Assembly (NCBI GenBank): GCA_040386235.1
Contig: JAZKGA010000001.1
Location: 1,240,001-1,304,000, forward strand
Length of the DNA: 64,000 bases
Direction: 5' to 3'
Source of the DNA: JAZKGA01 sp040386235
GTDB taxonomy: Bacteria > Pseudomonadota > Alphaproteobacteria > Micavibrionales > Micavibrionaceae
How positions within the stretch are numbered: the first letter of the stretch is position 1; each line of letters opens with the position of its first letter. This document shows, one piece after another, positions 1 to 7,781 of this stretch. The position numbers and the translations under genes are program-made. A model generated the notes under the pieces. That model was not told the DNA's origin, did no database searches, and saw nothing but the letters and a program-made list of their open reading frames with translations.

Positions 1-891
1 CGCATCATCAAAAACGTCCAATAAAGCACGTTTCAGCTTCATGCGTGTGACGCCGCTGTATTCACCAGCGATATCTTTTTCCACCGCGTCTTTTAACGCT
101 GCTTCATCCGCCATGTTGAATTTCTTGGCGACTGAATCCAGCGTCGTTGCACGCTCTTCATACACTGCCTTGATATCCACATGGAACATGGCTTCTTTAC
201 CAGCCAGTTCTTTCGCGCCGTAATCTTTGGGGAATGTCACATCGACGTGGCAATGCGCGCCTGCTTTTTTGCCGACCAACTGATCTTCAAAACCAGGGAT
301 CATCTGACCTGTGCCTAGCTTGATCTGCATATCGTGGCCGGACATGCCAGGGACAGTTTCGCCTTCTTTTGTCTGACCGTGGAAATCAACGCTGATCGTG
401 TCGCCTTTTTTGGTGGCGCGATCTTCGGTGACCAGTTCCAGTTCGGCGTTGCCTTCCAGGATACGGGTCAGGCGCTCATCAATTGTTTTCTTCTCAACCT
501 TGGCTACCAGCTTCTCAACGCTGATTTTTTTCAGGTCAATCAGGTCGAATTGCGGCATGACATCAATCGTCAATGTGTAATTCAAGGGTTGGCCTTCTTC
601 AAACTTATCAACCTTGATTTCAGGCTGGCCAGCTGGCTTCAGCTTCTTGTCATCCATCGCTTTTTGCGAGAACTGATTGACGGCCTTATTGATCACATCG
701 CTTAGGATCATGCGGCCATATTTCTGACGCAGGATCGGCATTGGCACTTTACCAGGGCGGAAACCAGCGATTTTGACAGTTTTGCCAACTTCGACCAGTT
801 CGGATTCGATGATGGCATCGATCTCTTTTTCCGTGACTTTGATTTCCAGCGTGTGCTGCAGACCGCTTTCTTTGTGATTAAGAACTTGCAT
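1..891 (-). CDS. tig: Trigger factor, C-terminus cut by window edge
   Basis: Ribosome-bound peptidyl-prolyl isomerase and chaperone that shields nascent chains. The first 297 codons are present. The N-terminal ribosome-binding domain carries the signature stretch GFRPGKVP near residue 45. The FKBP-like domain follows around residues 155-240 (KKGDTISVDFHG, then GTGQMIPGFEDQLVG). The start of the C-terminal chaperone domain runs off the left edge. The start codon at 891 is preceded by AAGGAAAAG at a suitable distance. It lies downstream of tRNA-Leu on the same strand. In alphaproteobacteria tig is usually followed by clpP; that region is outside the window. Confidence 0.95.
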   Translation of the reverse strand, partial: MQVLNHKESGLQHTLEIKVTEKEIDAIIESELVEVGKTVKIAGFRPGKVPMPILRQKYGRMILSDVINKAVNQFSQKAMDDKKLKPAGQPEIKVDKFEEGQPLNYTLTIDVMPQFDLIDLKKISVEKLVAKVEKKTIDERLTRILEGNAELELVTEDRATKKGDTISVDFHGQTKEGETVPGMSGHDMQIKLGTGQMIPGFEDQLVGKKAGAHCHVDVTFPKDYGAKELAGKEAMFHVDIKAVYEERATTLDSVAKKFNMADEAALKDAVEKDIAGEYSGVTRMKLKRALLDVFDDA

Positions 892-933
892 CAATCTTTT
901 CCTTTTATATGTATCCGTTCAAAAACCCTTGCA

Positions 934-1017
934 TGGTGCGGGTGGAGGGACTCGAACCCCCACGGCAAAGCCGCTGGTACCTAAAACCAGTGCGTCTACC
1001 AATTCCGCCACACCCGC
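934..1017 (-). tRNA. tRNA-Leu (anticodon UAG)
   Basis: The minus strand folds into a class II tRNA. The acceptor stem is GCGGGTG/CACCCGC, the anticodon arm is CTGGT-TTTAGGT-ACCAG giving UAG, the variable arm is short, and the T-loop is TTCGAGT. The CCA end is encoded (934-936). It is on the same strand as tRNA-His and trigger factor. Confidence 0.95.
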
Positions 1018-1126
1018 ACTGCATGCAATAGGGATTTGTTGCAGGTTTTGTAACTGAAAAATCCAGCCCCGCCAAGGGAAAAGTACGTATGTCCCCAACC
1101 CATTATACGCGCTGATACGATATATT

Positions 1127-1410
1127 TTTGAAAGATGGGGCGACTGATGGGGATCGAACCCCGCCCAACCCGCTTTGCGGTNNNNNNNNNNNNNNNNNNN
1201 NNNNNNNNNNNNNNNNNNNNNNNNNNNNNNNNNNNNNNNNNNNNNNNNNNNNNNNNNNNNNNNNNNNNNNNNNNNNNNNNNGGGTTCGACTAAAATTTAC
1301 GTTTGAAAGATGGGGCGACTGATGGGGATCGAACCCCGCCCAACCCGCTTTGCGGTTGTTGGGCTTATCTAAACCCTGAGTGGGTTCGACTAAAATTTAC
1401 GTTTGAAAGA
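1127..1410 (-). repeat. 100-bp tandem repeats carrying the 3' end of tRNA-His
   Basis: Just downstream of tRNA-His in its transcription direction is a tandem array with an exact 100-bp period. TGGGGCGACT starts at 1411 (the tRNA), at 1311 and at 1136. Each unit contains 26 bp identical to the last 26 nt of tRNA-His including CCA (1411-1436, 1311-1336, 1136-1161). The rest of the unit encodes a strong hairpin on the minus strand (GCCCAAC and CCGC, loop AAA, GCGG and GTTGGGC). A 100-N gap interrupts the array. In the flanking units 75 of the 100 positions are visible, so at least 25 bp are hidden and the copy number is unknown. The layout resembles the rtT repeats behind tyrT in E. coli, which also start with the tRNA 3' end. 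Confidence 0.9.
1182..1281. other. Assembly gap of 100 Ns inside the repeat array
   Basis: Exactly 100 Ns, the conventional placeholder for a gap of unknown size. It falls inside a repeat unit, so the gap is most simply an assembly failure caused by near-identical tandem copies. Any open frame read through it has no meaning. Confidence 0.97.
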
Positions 1411-1486
1411 TGGGGCGACTGATGGGGATCGAACCCACGACAACTCGGACCACAACCGAGGGCTCTACCACTGAGCTACAGCCGCC
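1411..1486 (-). tRNA. tRNA-His (anticodon GUG), with encoded G-1
   Basis: The anticodon arm CTCGG-TTGTGGT-CCGAG gives GUG. Counting back from U8-A9 in the D-arm, the acceptor is GCGGCTG/CAGTCGC with a genome-encoded G-1 (1486) opposite C73, and CCA is encoded at 1411-1413. The T-arm is GTGGG-TTCGATC-CCCAT. G-1:C73 is the standard bacterial HisRS identity pair. Many alphaproteobacteria lack it and have A73. The 3' end is copied in the repeat array downstream. Confidence 0.95.
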
Positions 1487-1507
1487 ACATAAGAGAATGT
1501 GAAGCGA

Positions 1508-1536
1508 TATATGCCGTATCTTATGTCGCTTGTCCA
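1508..1536 (-). promoter_or_regulatory. Putative sigma-70 promoter of tRNA-His
   Basis: On the minus strand, TGGACA (1531-1536) and CATATA (1508-1513) are separated by 17 bp. This would start transcription about 15 nt upstream of the tRNA 5' end. It is a motif match only. Confidence 0.45.
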
Positions 1537-1623
1537 GACTTAAAAATAGCTGTGCAGAAATGTTTTTGTGCCCTGCCCAAACTGGCGGCTCTCGGCGATA
1601 CTAAAGCAACAGGAGCAACCCGC

Positions 1624-3039
1624 ATGGCCACATCCCTTCCCGCTGCAATCGATAAACTGATCAAGGCGCATAACATCGTTTATGTCAGCCTGATTTTCAC
1701 TGACCTGCGCGGCAGGTTGCAACAGTTACAGCAACATATCTCGACAATCACCGCCGATACGCTGGCCGAAGGCTTTTATATTGATGGATCGTCCCTGCCC
1801 GGCTGGAAGGCGATTAATGAATCCGACATGTTGCTGCGCCCTGACCTGAACAAAATGGTTGTTGACCCGTTTGCCGCCCAGGCCACCTTAAAAGTATTTT
1901 GCGACGTGCATGACCCCGTCACCAATGCCCCGTATGCCCGTGATCCGCGCAGTATCGCCAAGGCGGCGCAGGATTACCTGACACGGACCAAGATTGCTGA
2001 TACGGCCTATTTCGGTCCTGAGGCTGAGTTCTTTTTATTCGACGACGTCAAATATAACGTCGGGATGCATGATGTCAGCTTTTCCGTGAATGGCGATGAA
2101 AGTCCAGCCAATACCGGTAAAACACTGACCCAGGGCAATCTGGCACACCGCCCACGCGTTAAGGGCGGGTATTTCCCCGATGCGCCGTTAGATCAGGCCG
2201 TGGATATTCGCGCGGAAATGGTGACAATCCTGGCTGGGCTGGGCGTCGCGGTTGAGAAGCATCATCATGAAGTTGCGCCATGCCAGCATGAGCTGGGCAT
2301 CCGTTATTCCACCCTGGTCGATTGCGCCGACAATATGCAGCTATACAAACATGTGGTGAAGAACGTGGCCCGCGCCTATGGCAAAACCGCGACCTTTATG
2401 CCCAAGCCGATTTTTGGTGATAACGGGTCGGGAATGCATGTGCACCAATCCCTGTGGCATAAGGACAAGCCGCTGTTTGCCGGTAAGGAATATGCGGGCC
2501 TGTCCCAAACCTGCCTGTATTATATCGGTGGGATTATCAAACATGCCAAGGCCCTGAACGCCATTACAAACCCGACGACAAACAGTTACAAACGCCTAGT
2601 GCCGGGGTATGAGGCACCTGTTCTGCTCGCTTATTCTTCGCGCAACCGATCTGCTTCCTGCCGGATTCCCCATGCGACATCAAGTTCCGCGCGGCGGGTT
2701 GAGGTCCGTTTTCCGGACCCGCTGGCCAATCCGTATCTGGCGTTTTCCGCCTTGCTGATGGCGGGTCTTGACGGTATTCGGAATAAAATTGATCCGGGTG
2801 AGGCCATTGATAAGAATTTATACGATCTGCCAGACCGCGAATTGCGCCGGATTCCGACCGTATGCGGGTCGTTGCGGGATGCGTTGAGTGCCCTGCGTCG
2901 CGATCACGCATTCCTGTTGGAAGGTGACGTATTCAGCAAGGATTTCATCGACAGCTATATCGCCATACGGATGGAAGAGGTCATGGCCTATGAAACCATG
3001 CCTCACCCCATTGAATATGAGATGTATTACGCAGATTGA
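1624..3039 (+). CDS. glnA: Glutamine synthetase, type I
   Basis: ATP-dependent condensation of ammonia and glutamate to glutamine; a cytosolic dodecamer. The 471 residues match the usual 470. Motifs: DGSSLPGW near 54, GPEAEFFLFD near 130, NGSGMHVHQSLW (ATP/glutamate site), NPTTNSYKRLVPGYEAP and a KNLYDLP loop whose Tyr (about residue 400) matches the adenylylation site of GlnA. The signature usually reading SASIRIP is SASCRIP here. I chose ATG 1624 because AGGAG lies 7 nt before it; the frame is open 24 codons further upstream without a ribosome site. The glnB gene that often precedes glnA in alphaproteobacteria is not next to it. Confidence 0.95.
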   Translation: MATSLPAAIDKLIKAHNIVYVSLIFTDLRGRLQQLQQHISTITADTLAEGFYIDGSSLPGWKAINESDMLLRPDLNKMVVDPFAAQATLKVFCDVHDPVTNAPYARDPRSIAKAAQDYLTRTKIADTAYFGPEAEFFLFDDVKYNVGMHDVSFSVNGDESPANTGKTLTQGNLAHRPRVKGGYFPDAPLDQAVDIRAEMVTILAGLGVAVEKHHHEVAPCQHELGIRYSTLVDCADNMQLYKHVVKNVARAYGKTATFMPKPIFGDNGSGMHVHQSLWHKDKPLFAGKEYAGLSQTCLYYIGGIIKHAKALNAITNPTTNSYKRLVPGYEAPVLLAYSSRNRSASCRIPHATSSSARRVEVRFPDPLANPYLAFSALLMAGLDGIRNKIDPGEAIDKNLYDLPDRELRRIPTVCGSLRDALSALRRDHAFLLEGDVFSKDFIDSYIAIRMEEVMAYETMPHPIEYEMYYAD

Positions 3040-3114
3040 AAATCTGTCCATAAACGTCAGGCCATTGCGTTTTTATTTGGCATTTGTGGGTAAAACCGGG
3101 CATATTTCCCGCCA

Positions 3115-5142
3115 ATGTCCGATTTATTTCAAGCCAATGCGGCAAAGGCCGCCCACAGCAACGCTTATGATGCCAGCACGATCGAAGTGCTGGAGGGCCT
3201 GGAACCCGTTCGTCGCCGTCCTGGCATGTATATCGGCGGGACCGATGCGCGCGCCCTGCACCACCTGGCTGCGGAAATTCTGGATAACGCGATGGATGAG
3301 GCCGTGGCCGGCCATGCCGATACCATATCCATCACCCTGCACGCGGGCAACCGCGTTACCGTACGTGATAATGGTCGCGGCATTCCCGTCGATCCCCACC
3401 CGAAATTTCCTGATAAATCGGCGTTAGAGGTTATTCTGACGACACTGCATTCGGGCGGTAAGTTCAATGATAAGGCCTATGCCACATCGGGCGGTCTGCA
3501 CGGCGTGGGTATGTCTGTCGTGAACGCGCTGTCTGATGACATGCAGGTGACGATACATCGTCAAGGCAACACGTACACCCAATCTTACAGCCGGGGCCTG
3601 CCACTGGCACCTATCCGTAAAGGCCCGGGAACAAAAGGCCAAACGGGATCGGCGATCAGCTTTCATCCAGACACCCAGATTTTCGGCGACGACCTGACTT
3701 TTTCCGCCAAGACATTGTATGAAATGGCACGCAGCAAAGCCTATCTGCATCGCGGCCTGACCGTCGATTGGACCTGGGAGGATGCCACTGGAAATGAGGC
3801 AACACCAACCGTACCAAAACATGATGTTATAAAGTTTCACAATGGCTTACAGGACTTTATTGAGACGGAGGTTGAGCAAGACGCGCGCCTGCCGATCCCT
3901 CTTTTTTCCGAAGTGATTACCTTCAGCGGCAAACACGGCAAAATTGATTTGGCTTGCGCCTGGCTGCAGGAACCTGAGGGCTGGATACGCACCTATTGTA
4001 ATACGGTCCCGACACCACAGGGGGGCACGCATGAAACAGGATTGCGTAACGCCCTATTGAAATCCGTGCGCCACTATGCGGACCTGACGAATAACAAGAA
4101 AGCGGCCATTATTACGGCTGACGATATCATGGCGCATCTGGCGTGCATGGCATCGGTGTTTATTCCGCAGCCGCAGTTTCAGGGCCAGACGAAAGAAAGA
4201 CTGACCTCGCCAGAAGCCACGCGCCTGGTGGAAAACGCCACGAAAGATGCGTTCGACCACTTCCTGACCGGTCATCCTGATAATGCGAATTTGCTGCTGC
4301 AAACCATGATTGAGCGTGCCGAAGCACGGGAAAGAATGCGCGATGAAAAGGCGATGCAGCGTAAAACAGCCACGCGCCGCTTGCGCCTGCCAGGCAAACT
4401 GGCTGATTGCGCGCGATCAACCGCCTTGGGCACAGAAGTATTTTTGGTTGAGGGCGATTCCGCTGGCGGGTCCGCCAAACAGGCACGGGATCGTGAAACG
4501 CAGGCTGTTCTGCCGTTGCGCGGTAAAATCCTGAACGTCGCCGCTGCGTCGGCTGACAAGATCCGCAATAACCAAGAGATTCAGGATTTGATCCTCGCCC
4601 TTGGCTGCGGCGTTGGGCGCGATTGCAAGGCGGAAAATTTACGCTACGAACGCGTTGTGATTATGACCGATGCTGATGTTGACGGCGCGCATATTTCGTC
4701 ACTTCTGATCGCCTTTTTCTACACGCAAATGCGGCCGCTGGTGGCCGCTGGGCATCTCTATTTGGCACAGCCCCCCTTGTACCGTTTGGCAGTTGGGCCA
4801 ACCTATGCCTATGCCCGGGATGATGCGCACAAAGACCATTTGATGCAAACAATGTTCAAAGGTAAAACAAAAGTAGAAATAAGTCGTTTCAAGGGCTTGG
4901 GCGAAATGCCTGCCAGACAACTTAAAGACACAACCATGTCCCCCCTATCGCGTACCCTGATCCGCGTTACTCTGGAATGGGCCGCTGTCGTCGAAGCGGA
5001 ACTGGTACAAGAACCTCTTACCGAGACGCAAGCCACCGCAGCCTTGGATGATCTGGTCGATCGTTTAATGGGCAAGAACGCCGAAGCACGTTTTAACTTT
5101 ATTCAAGAGAATGCCAGCTTTGCCAAGGATATCGATATTTGA
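3115..5142 (+). CDS. parE: DNA topoisomerase IV subunit B
   Basis: ATPase subunit of topoisomerase IV, which decatenates chromosomes with ParC (encoded at 47975-45720). 675 residues. The GHKL ATPase motifs are EILDNAMDEA (54-63), DNGRGIP (85-91) and GGLHGVGMSVVNALS. The Toprim domain has EGDSAGG (446-452) and DADVDG (519-524), followed by the FKGLGEMP motif. GyrB is the alternative, but the length and lack of a GyrB insert favour ParE. There is no clear Shine-Dalgarno. A TTGGCA-N18-CATATT motif ends about 9 nt before the ATG, so the mRNA may be nearly leaderless. Confidence 0.93.
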   Translation: MSDLFQANAAKAAHSNAYDASTIEVLEGLEPVRRRPGMYIGGTDARALHHLAAEILDNAMDEAVAGHADTISITLHAGNRVTVRDNGRGIPVDPHPKFPDKSALEVILTTLHSGGKFNDKAYATSGGLHGVGMSVVNALSDDMQVTIHRQGNTYTQSYSRGLPLAPIRKGPGTKGQTGSAISFHPDTQIFGDDLTFSAKTLYEMARSKAYLHRGLTVDWTWEDATGNEATPTVPKHDVIKFHNGLQDFIETEVEQDARLPIPLFSEVITFSGKHGKIDLACAWLQEPEGWIRTYCNTVPTPQGGTHETGLRNALLKSVRHYADLTNNKKAAIITADDIMAHLACMASVFIPQPQFQGQTKERLTSPEATRLVENATKDAFDHFLTGHPDNANLLLQTMIERAEARERMRDEKAMQRKTATRRLRLPGKLADCARSTALGTEVFLVEGDSAGGSAKQARDRETQAVLPLRGKILNVAAASADKIRNNQEIQDLILALGCGVGRDCKAENLRYERVVIMTDADVDGAHISSLLIAFFYTQMRPLVAAGHLYLAQPPLYRLAVGPTYAYARDDAHKDHLMQTMFKGKTKVEISRFKGLGEMPARQLKDTTMSPLSRTLIRVTLEWAAVVEAELVQEPLTETQATAALDDLVDRLMGKNAEARFNFIQENASFAKDIDI

Positions 5143-6428
5143 TCCGGCGGTTACTTTTACTGATCCTCCTTCTTCTCACCGCTACGGCTGGCGGCATATA
5201 CCTGATGCGCGACACGGCGGTGCCGCTGATTATCGCCAAAGCTATTGGCATTTTTACAGGTCACAATGATGTGAAAATCGGCGGGGCGACGTTCGATCGC
5301 AAAACCCAAACGCTGCAATTGCGCGATGTCGAAATCGCTCCGGGACATGTGGTCGGCACCTTGCATTTATCCCGTGCACAGATAACGATCGCTGACACCA
5401 CCCTGAATATGACGTTGTCACAGGATAACGGTGTCTGGGTTATCAAACTGGATCAATCCGATTACGCCCTGCCACTGGCCTTTAAGGATACGGGTATGCC
5501 GGCCCCCGTCTGGCCCGCCGTGATATGCAAGAACGTAAAGGCCAATGTGACGACGCCATATGGGTTGGTAACAGCTGTGGCAAATGGCACTTTCGCGCAC
5601 AAGGCCTGGGTTGGCGATATCGCGGCGCAAAGCATCAGCCTGGAATATCAGGATACGATTATCGCCGGCCTGACGGTGCAAGCCAATGCGACTGCGGATA
5701 ATAACTGGCAGGGCGATTTTGCCATCGCGACACTGACGCAAGGACAAACACCGCTGACCAACATGCGTGGTCGCTTCACGGATGTGCCGGGCAAGCCGCA
5801 CGTGACATTGACCGGCACACTTAATACCTCCTTTGATTTCAGCGCCGACAGCATTATTGACATGGCTGGCCCGGTCCTGGCCGATATCCATATCCTGAAC
5901 GCCAGAAATGACGTCGGGCATATCCGGTTGAATGCGGATTGGAAAAAGCCGAACACGGCCACGATGACAGTGGCCAACCTATCTTTACGGACCCTGCCGA
6001 CCTTGACGGGCTGGGAAGGATTACGCGCCGATGGGCGTTTATCCGGACGCTTTGTTCTGGCGCAATCCCCGAACAAAGACGGCTGGCGCATCACCAGCGG
6101 CCAGTTAAAGGGCGGCCAGGGTGGCTTTATCGCCTATGCGCCTGCCACCTATCCTGGATTTCTGGGCGGTGAAGATGAACGTCTGGCGGCGGTGCGCGAG
6201 ATTCTGAAGCAGCTGAACATTGACGATATCGTTGTCACCGCATCTGGCGATTTGTCGGACGACATGAAACTGGGCCTGTCTTTAAAGGGCCGCAATCCGG
6301 ATTACAGCCCCCGTCCCGTCCATTTAAACCTGAATTTTGAGGGCACTTTGTGGCCAGTGGCCCAGAGCATCTTGCGCCCCCTCTCTTTGATCCCTAATAT
6401 CACTGATGAAAAGGATACCACACAATGA
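5139..6428 (+). CDS. ydbH: YdbH-like intermembrane phospholipid transport protein (short form)
   Basis: An N-terminal membrane anchor (residues 4-24, Leu-rich) precedes a long beta-rich region of AsmA/TamB/YdbH type, with repeated amphipathic strands such as FDRKTQTLQLRDVEIAPG. E. coli YdbH bridges the inner and outer membranes with YnbE and moves phospholipids outward. Only 429 residues are present, about half of E. coli YdbH, so it is a short version. The start is a TTG overlapping the parE stop by 4 nt. The last codons overlap ynbE (ATGA). The call rests on the fold type plus the ynbE and ydbL neighbours. Confidence 0.8.
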   Translation: MIRRLLLLILLLLTATAGGIYLMRDTAVPLIIAKAIGIFTGHNDVKIGGATFDRKTQTLQLRDVEIAPGHVVGTLHLSRAQITIADTTLNMTLSQDNGVWVIKLDQSDYALPLAFKDTGMPAPVWPAVICKNVKANVTTPYGLVTAVANGTFAHKAWVGDIAAQSISLEYQDTIIAGLTVQANATADNNWQGDFAIATLTQGQTPLTNMRGRFTDVPGKPHVTLTGTLNTSFDFSADSIIDMAGPVLADIHILNARNDVGHIRLNADWKKPNTATMTVANLSLRTLPTLTGWEGLRADGRLSGRFVLAQSPNKDGWRITSGQLKGGQGGFIAYAPATYPGFLGGEDERLAAVREILKQLNIDDIVVTASGDLSDDMKLGLSLKGRNPDYSPRPVHLNLNFEGTLWPVAQSILRPLSLIPNITDEKDTTQ

Positions 6429-6628
6429 TATCACGCCTTACCCTGATACCCGTGATCGCCGCAATAGCGCTGGCGACCGGTTGCAACCCGACAGTCAAGC
6501 TGGAAGCCCCGGACAAGCCAATTGAAATCAATATGAATGTCAAAATTCAGCAAGATGTCCGCGTCCGCGTCGATAAGGACGTTGATAAAGCCATTGCCGC
6601 CAACCCCGACCTGTTCGGTCTGAAATAA
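6425..6628 (+). CDS. ynbE: YnbE-like outer-membrane lipoprotein
   Basis: 67 residues. The signal peptide ends in a lipobox (ALATGC, Cys20), followed by the YnbE-type sequence NPTVKLEAPDKPIEINMNVK and a charged QQDVRVRVDKDVD segment. In E. coli YnbE is the outer-membrane partner that prolongs the beta groove of YdbH. Its start overlaps the ydbH stop (ATGA), so the two are translationally coupled. Confidence 0.88.
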   Translation: MISRLTLIPVIAAIALATGCNPTVKLEAPDKPIEINMNVKIQQDVRVRVDKDVDKAIAANPDLFGLK

Positions 6629-6640
6629 GGAGATTACCCT

Positions 6641-6973
6641 ATGACACTTCGTTCAATTGCTTTGATGCTGTGCGCCCTGATCCTGATTCCTGTGGGCAGT
6701 GCCCATGCCATGACGCTGGCTGATGCCAAGCAACAGGGCGTGGTGGGCGAAAAAGCCGACGGCCTGGTCGGCGCGATCAACCCGCCTGCCCCCGCATCGG
6801 TCCAAGCCGTGATCAGTGAGACAAATAACGGACGCTTGTCCCTGTATCGTGAACAAGCCGCGGCGCAGGGTGTCACCTTGTCCCAATATCAGGCCGTGGC
6901 AGGGGCGAAACTGATCGCCAAAACGCCAACGGGCCAATATGTGGATACAGGCAGCGGCTGGCAGAAGAAGTAA
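6641..6973 (+). CDS. ydbL: YdbL family periplasmic protein (DUF1318)
   Basis: 110 residues with a cleavable signal peptide (about 1-23, ending AHA). The mature part has the YdbL/DUF1318 pattern LADAKQQGVVGEKADGLVG, then VSETNNGR-like and YREQAAAQGVTLSQYQAVAG segments, ending with YVDTGSGWQ. In E. coli YdbL is thought to chaperone or limit YdbH-YnbE assembly. AAGGAGAT sits 8 nt before the ATG. It is the third gene of the operon that begins with ydbH. Confidence 0.88.
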   Translation: MTLRSIALMLCALILIPVGSAHAMTLADAKQQGVVGEKADGLVGAINPPAPASVQAVISETNNGRLSLYREQAAAQGVTLSQYQAVAGAKLIAKTPTGQYVDTGSGWQKK

Positions 6974-7006
6974 TCTTCTGCGCCCCTCAAAAGTCATTCG
7001 TAAGAT

Positions 7007-7732
7007 TTAGGGATATTCGCAGGAATCGAACGTAATGCGTCCGAACGATTTATCGCCGGCCGCAACGGTAAAGCGGTATTCGCGGTCCCCTGACACGATA
7101 ACGTGTTGCAGGGGCAAAACGCCTTGCTTGGTTTCCTTGCGACCATCGACGGTCTGAAACACCAGTGTCACGGGCTTCGCCGTATCAAACCAGGCCTCTG
7201 GCTGGCCGGCGGCATTGATGGCCGACATGCCGCGTCCGGTAACGCGCAGGCCCGATTCAGCAATCGCAACCTGTGCATCCGGTCCTTTATACGCCGGGGT
7301 CATCACAACAAAGCGTTTTGTCACCGGATCAACACAATTGCGCGGCGGTCTGGCGGAACGGATCACCAAAGCCAGGCGTTCAGGCGCCAGGCCAGCCTCC
7401 AATTGCTTGCGTGTTAAATCAACCAGGTCACGCAAAGGTCCATCGGCCGGATAGACGCTGCTCATTTGAATATTCAGCTGCTCATACCGCATTTGTGCGG
7501 CCTGTGCTTCGGCCCGCAGGGCCGTCAGGTCTTCCTGCATCTCCTGCACCTGCGTCTGCTGTGCCTGGGTTTGCTTGGCATATGATTTCAACTGTGCCGC
7601 CGCATATTGCCGACCAACCCACAGGCCCAGCATGAACAGGATCACGATACCGGCCAACATCGCAAACATCTGCACCGTCTGGCGACGGGCGCGTTCTTGA
7701 TATCGTCCACTGGGGTCATAGGCATATTGCAT
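7007..7732 (-). CDS. Membrane-anchored coiled-coil protein of unknown function
   Basis: I do not recognise a named family with certainty. 241 residues: a short Arg-rich cytoplasmic head, one membrane segment (about 22-42, MFAMLAGIVILFMLGLWVG), a Gln/Ala-rich coiled coil (about 48-90), then a globular domain with two Cys (RPPRNCVD and the C-terminal FDSCEYP). This topology puts the globular part in the periplasm, where the Cys pair could form a disulfide. It resembles DUF6776-type proteins in layout. It lies upstream of lptD's 3' end on the same strand but is read after lptD with a 49-bp gap. Confidence 0.75.
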   Translation of the reverse strand: MQYAYDPSGRYQERARRQTVQMFAMLAGIVILFMLGLWVGRQYAAAQLKSYAKQTQAQQTQVQEMQEDLTALRAEAQAAQMRYEQLNIQMSSVYPADGPLRDLVDLTRKQLEAGLAPERLALVIRSARPPRNCVDPVTKRFVVMTPAYKGPDAQVAIAESGLRVTGRGMSAINAAGQPEAWFDTAKPVTLVFQTVDGRKETKQGVLPLQHVIVSGDREYRFTVAAGDKSFGRITFDSCEYP

Positions 7733-7781
7733 GGCGGATAGTCATAGCCTGTCTTCATCCCAGGCGCAAGATGCAGGGTAA

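Noticed and set aside
1128..1322. Open frame of 64 codons across the N gap
   Set aside because: About half of it is undetermined bases and the rest is tRNA-derived repeat.
1136..1410. Array considered as CRISPR
   Set aside because: The whole 100-bp unit is repeated with no variable spacers, and it contains tRNA sequence.
1311..1410. Repeat unit considered as a complete extra tRNA or prophage attachment site
   Set aside because: Only the T-arm and acceptor 3' strand are present; no matching 5' acceptor strand. No integrase or mobile gene is nearby.
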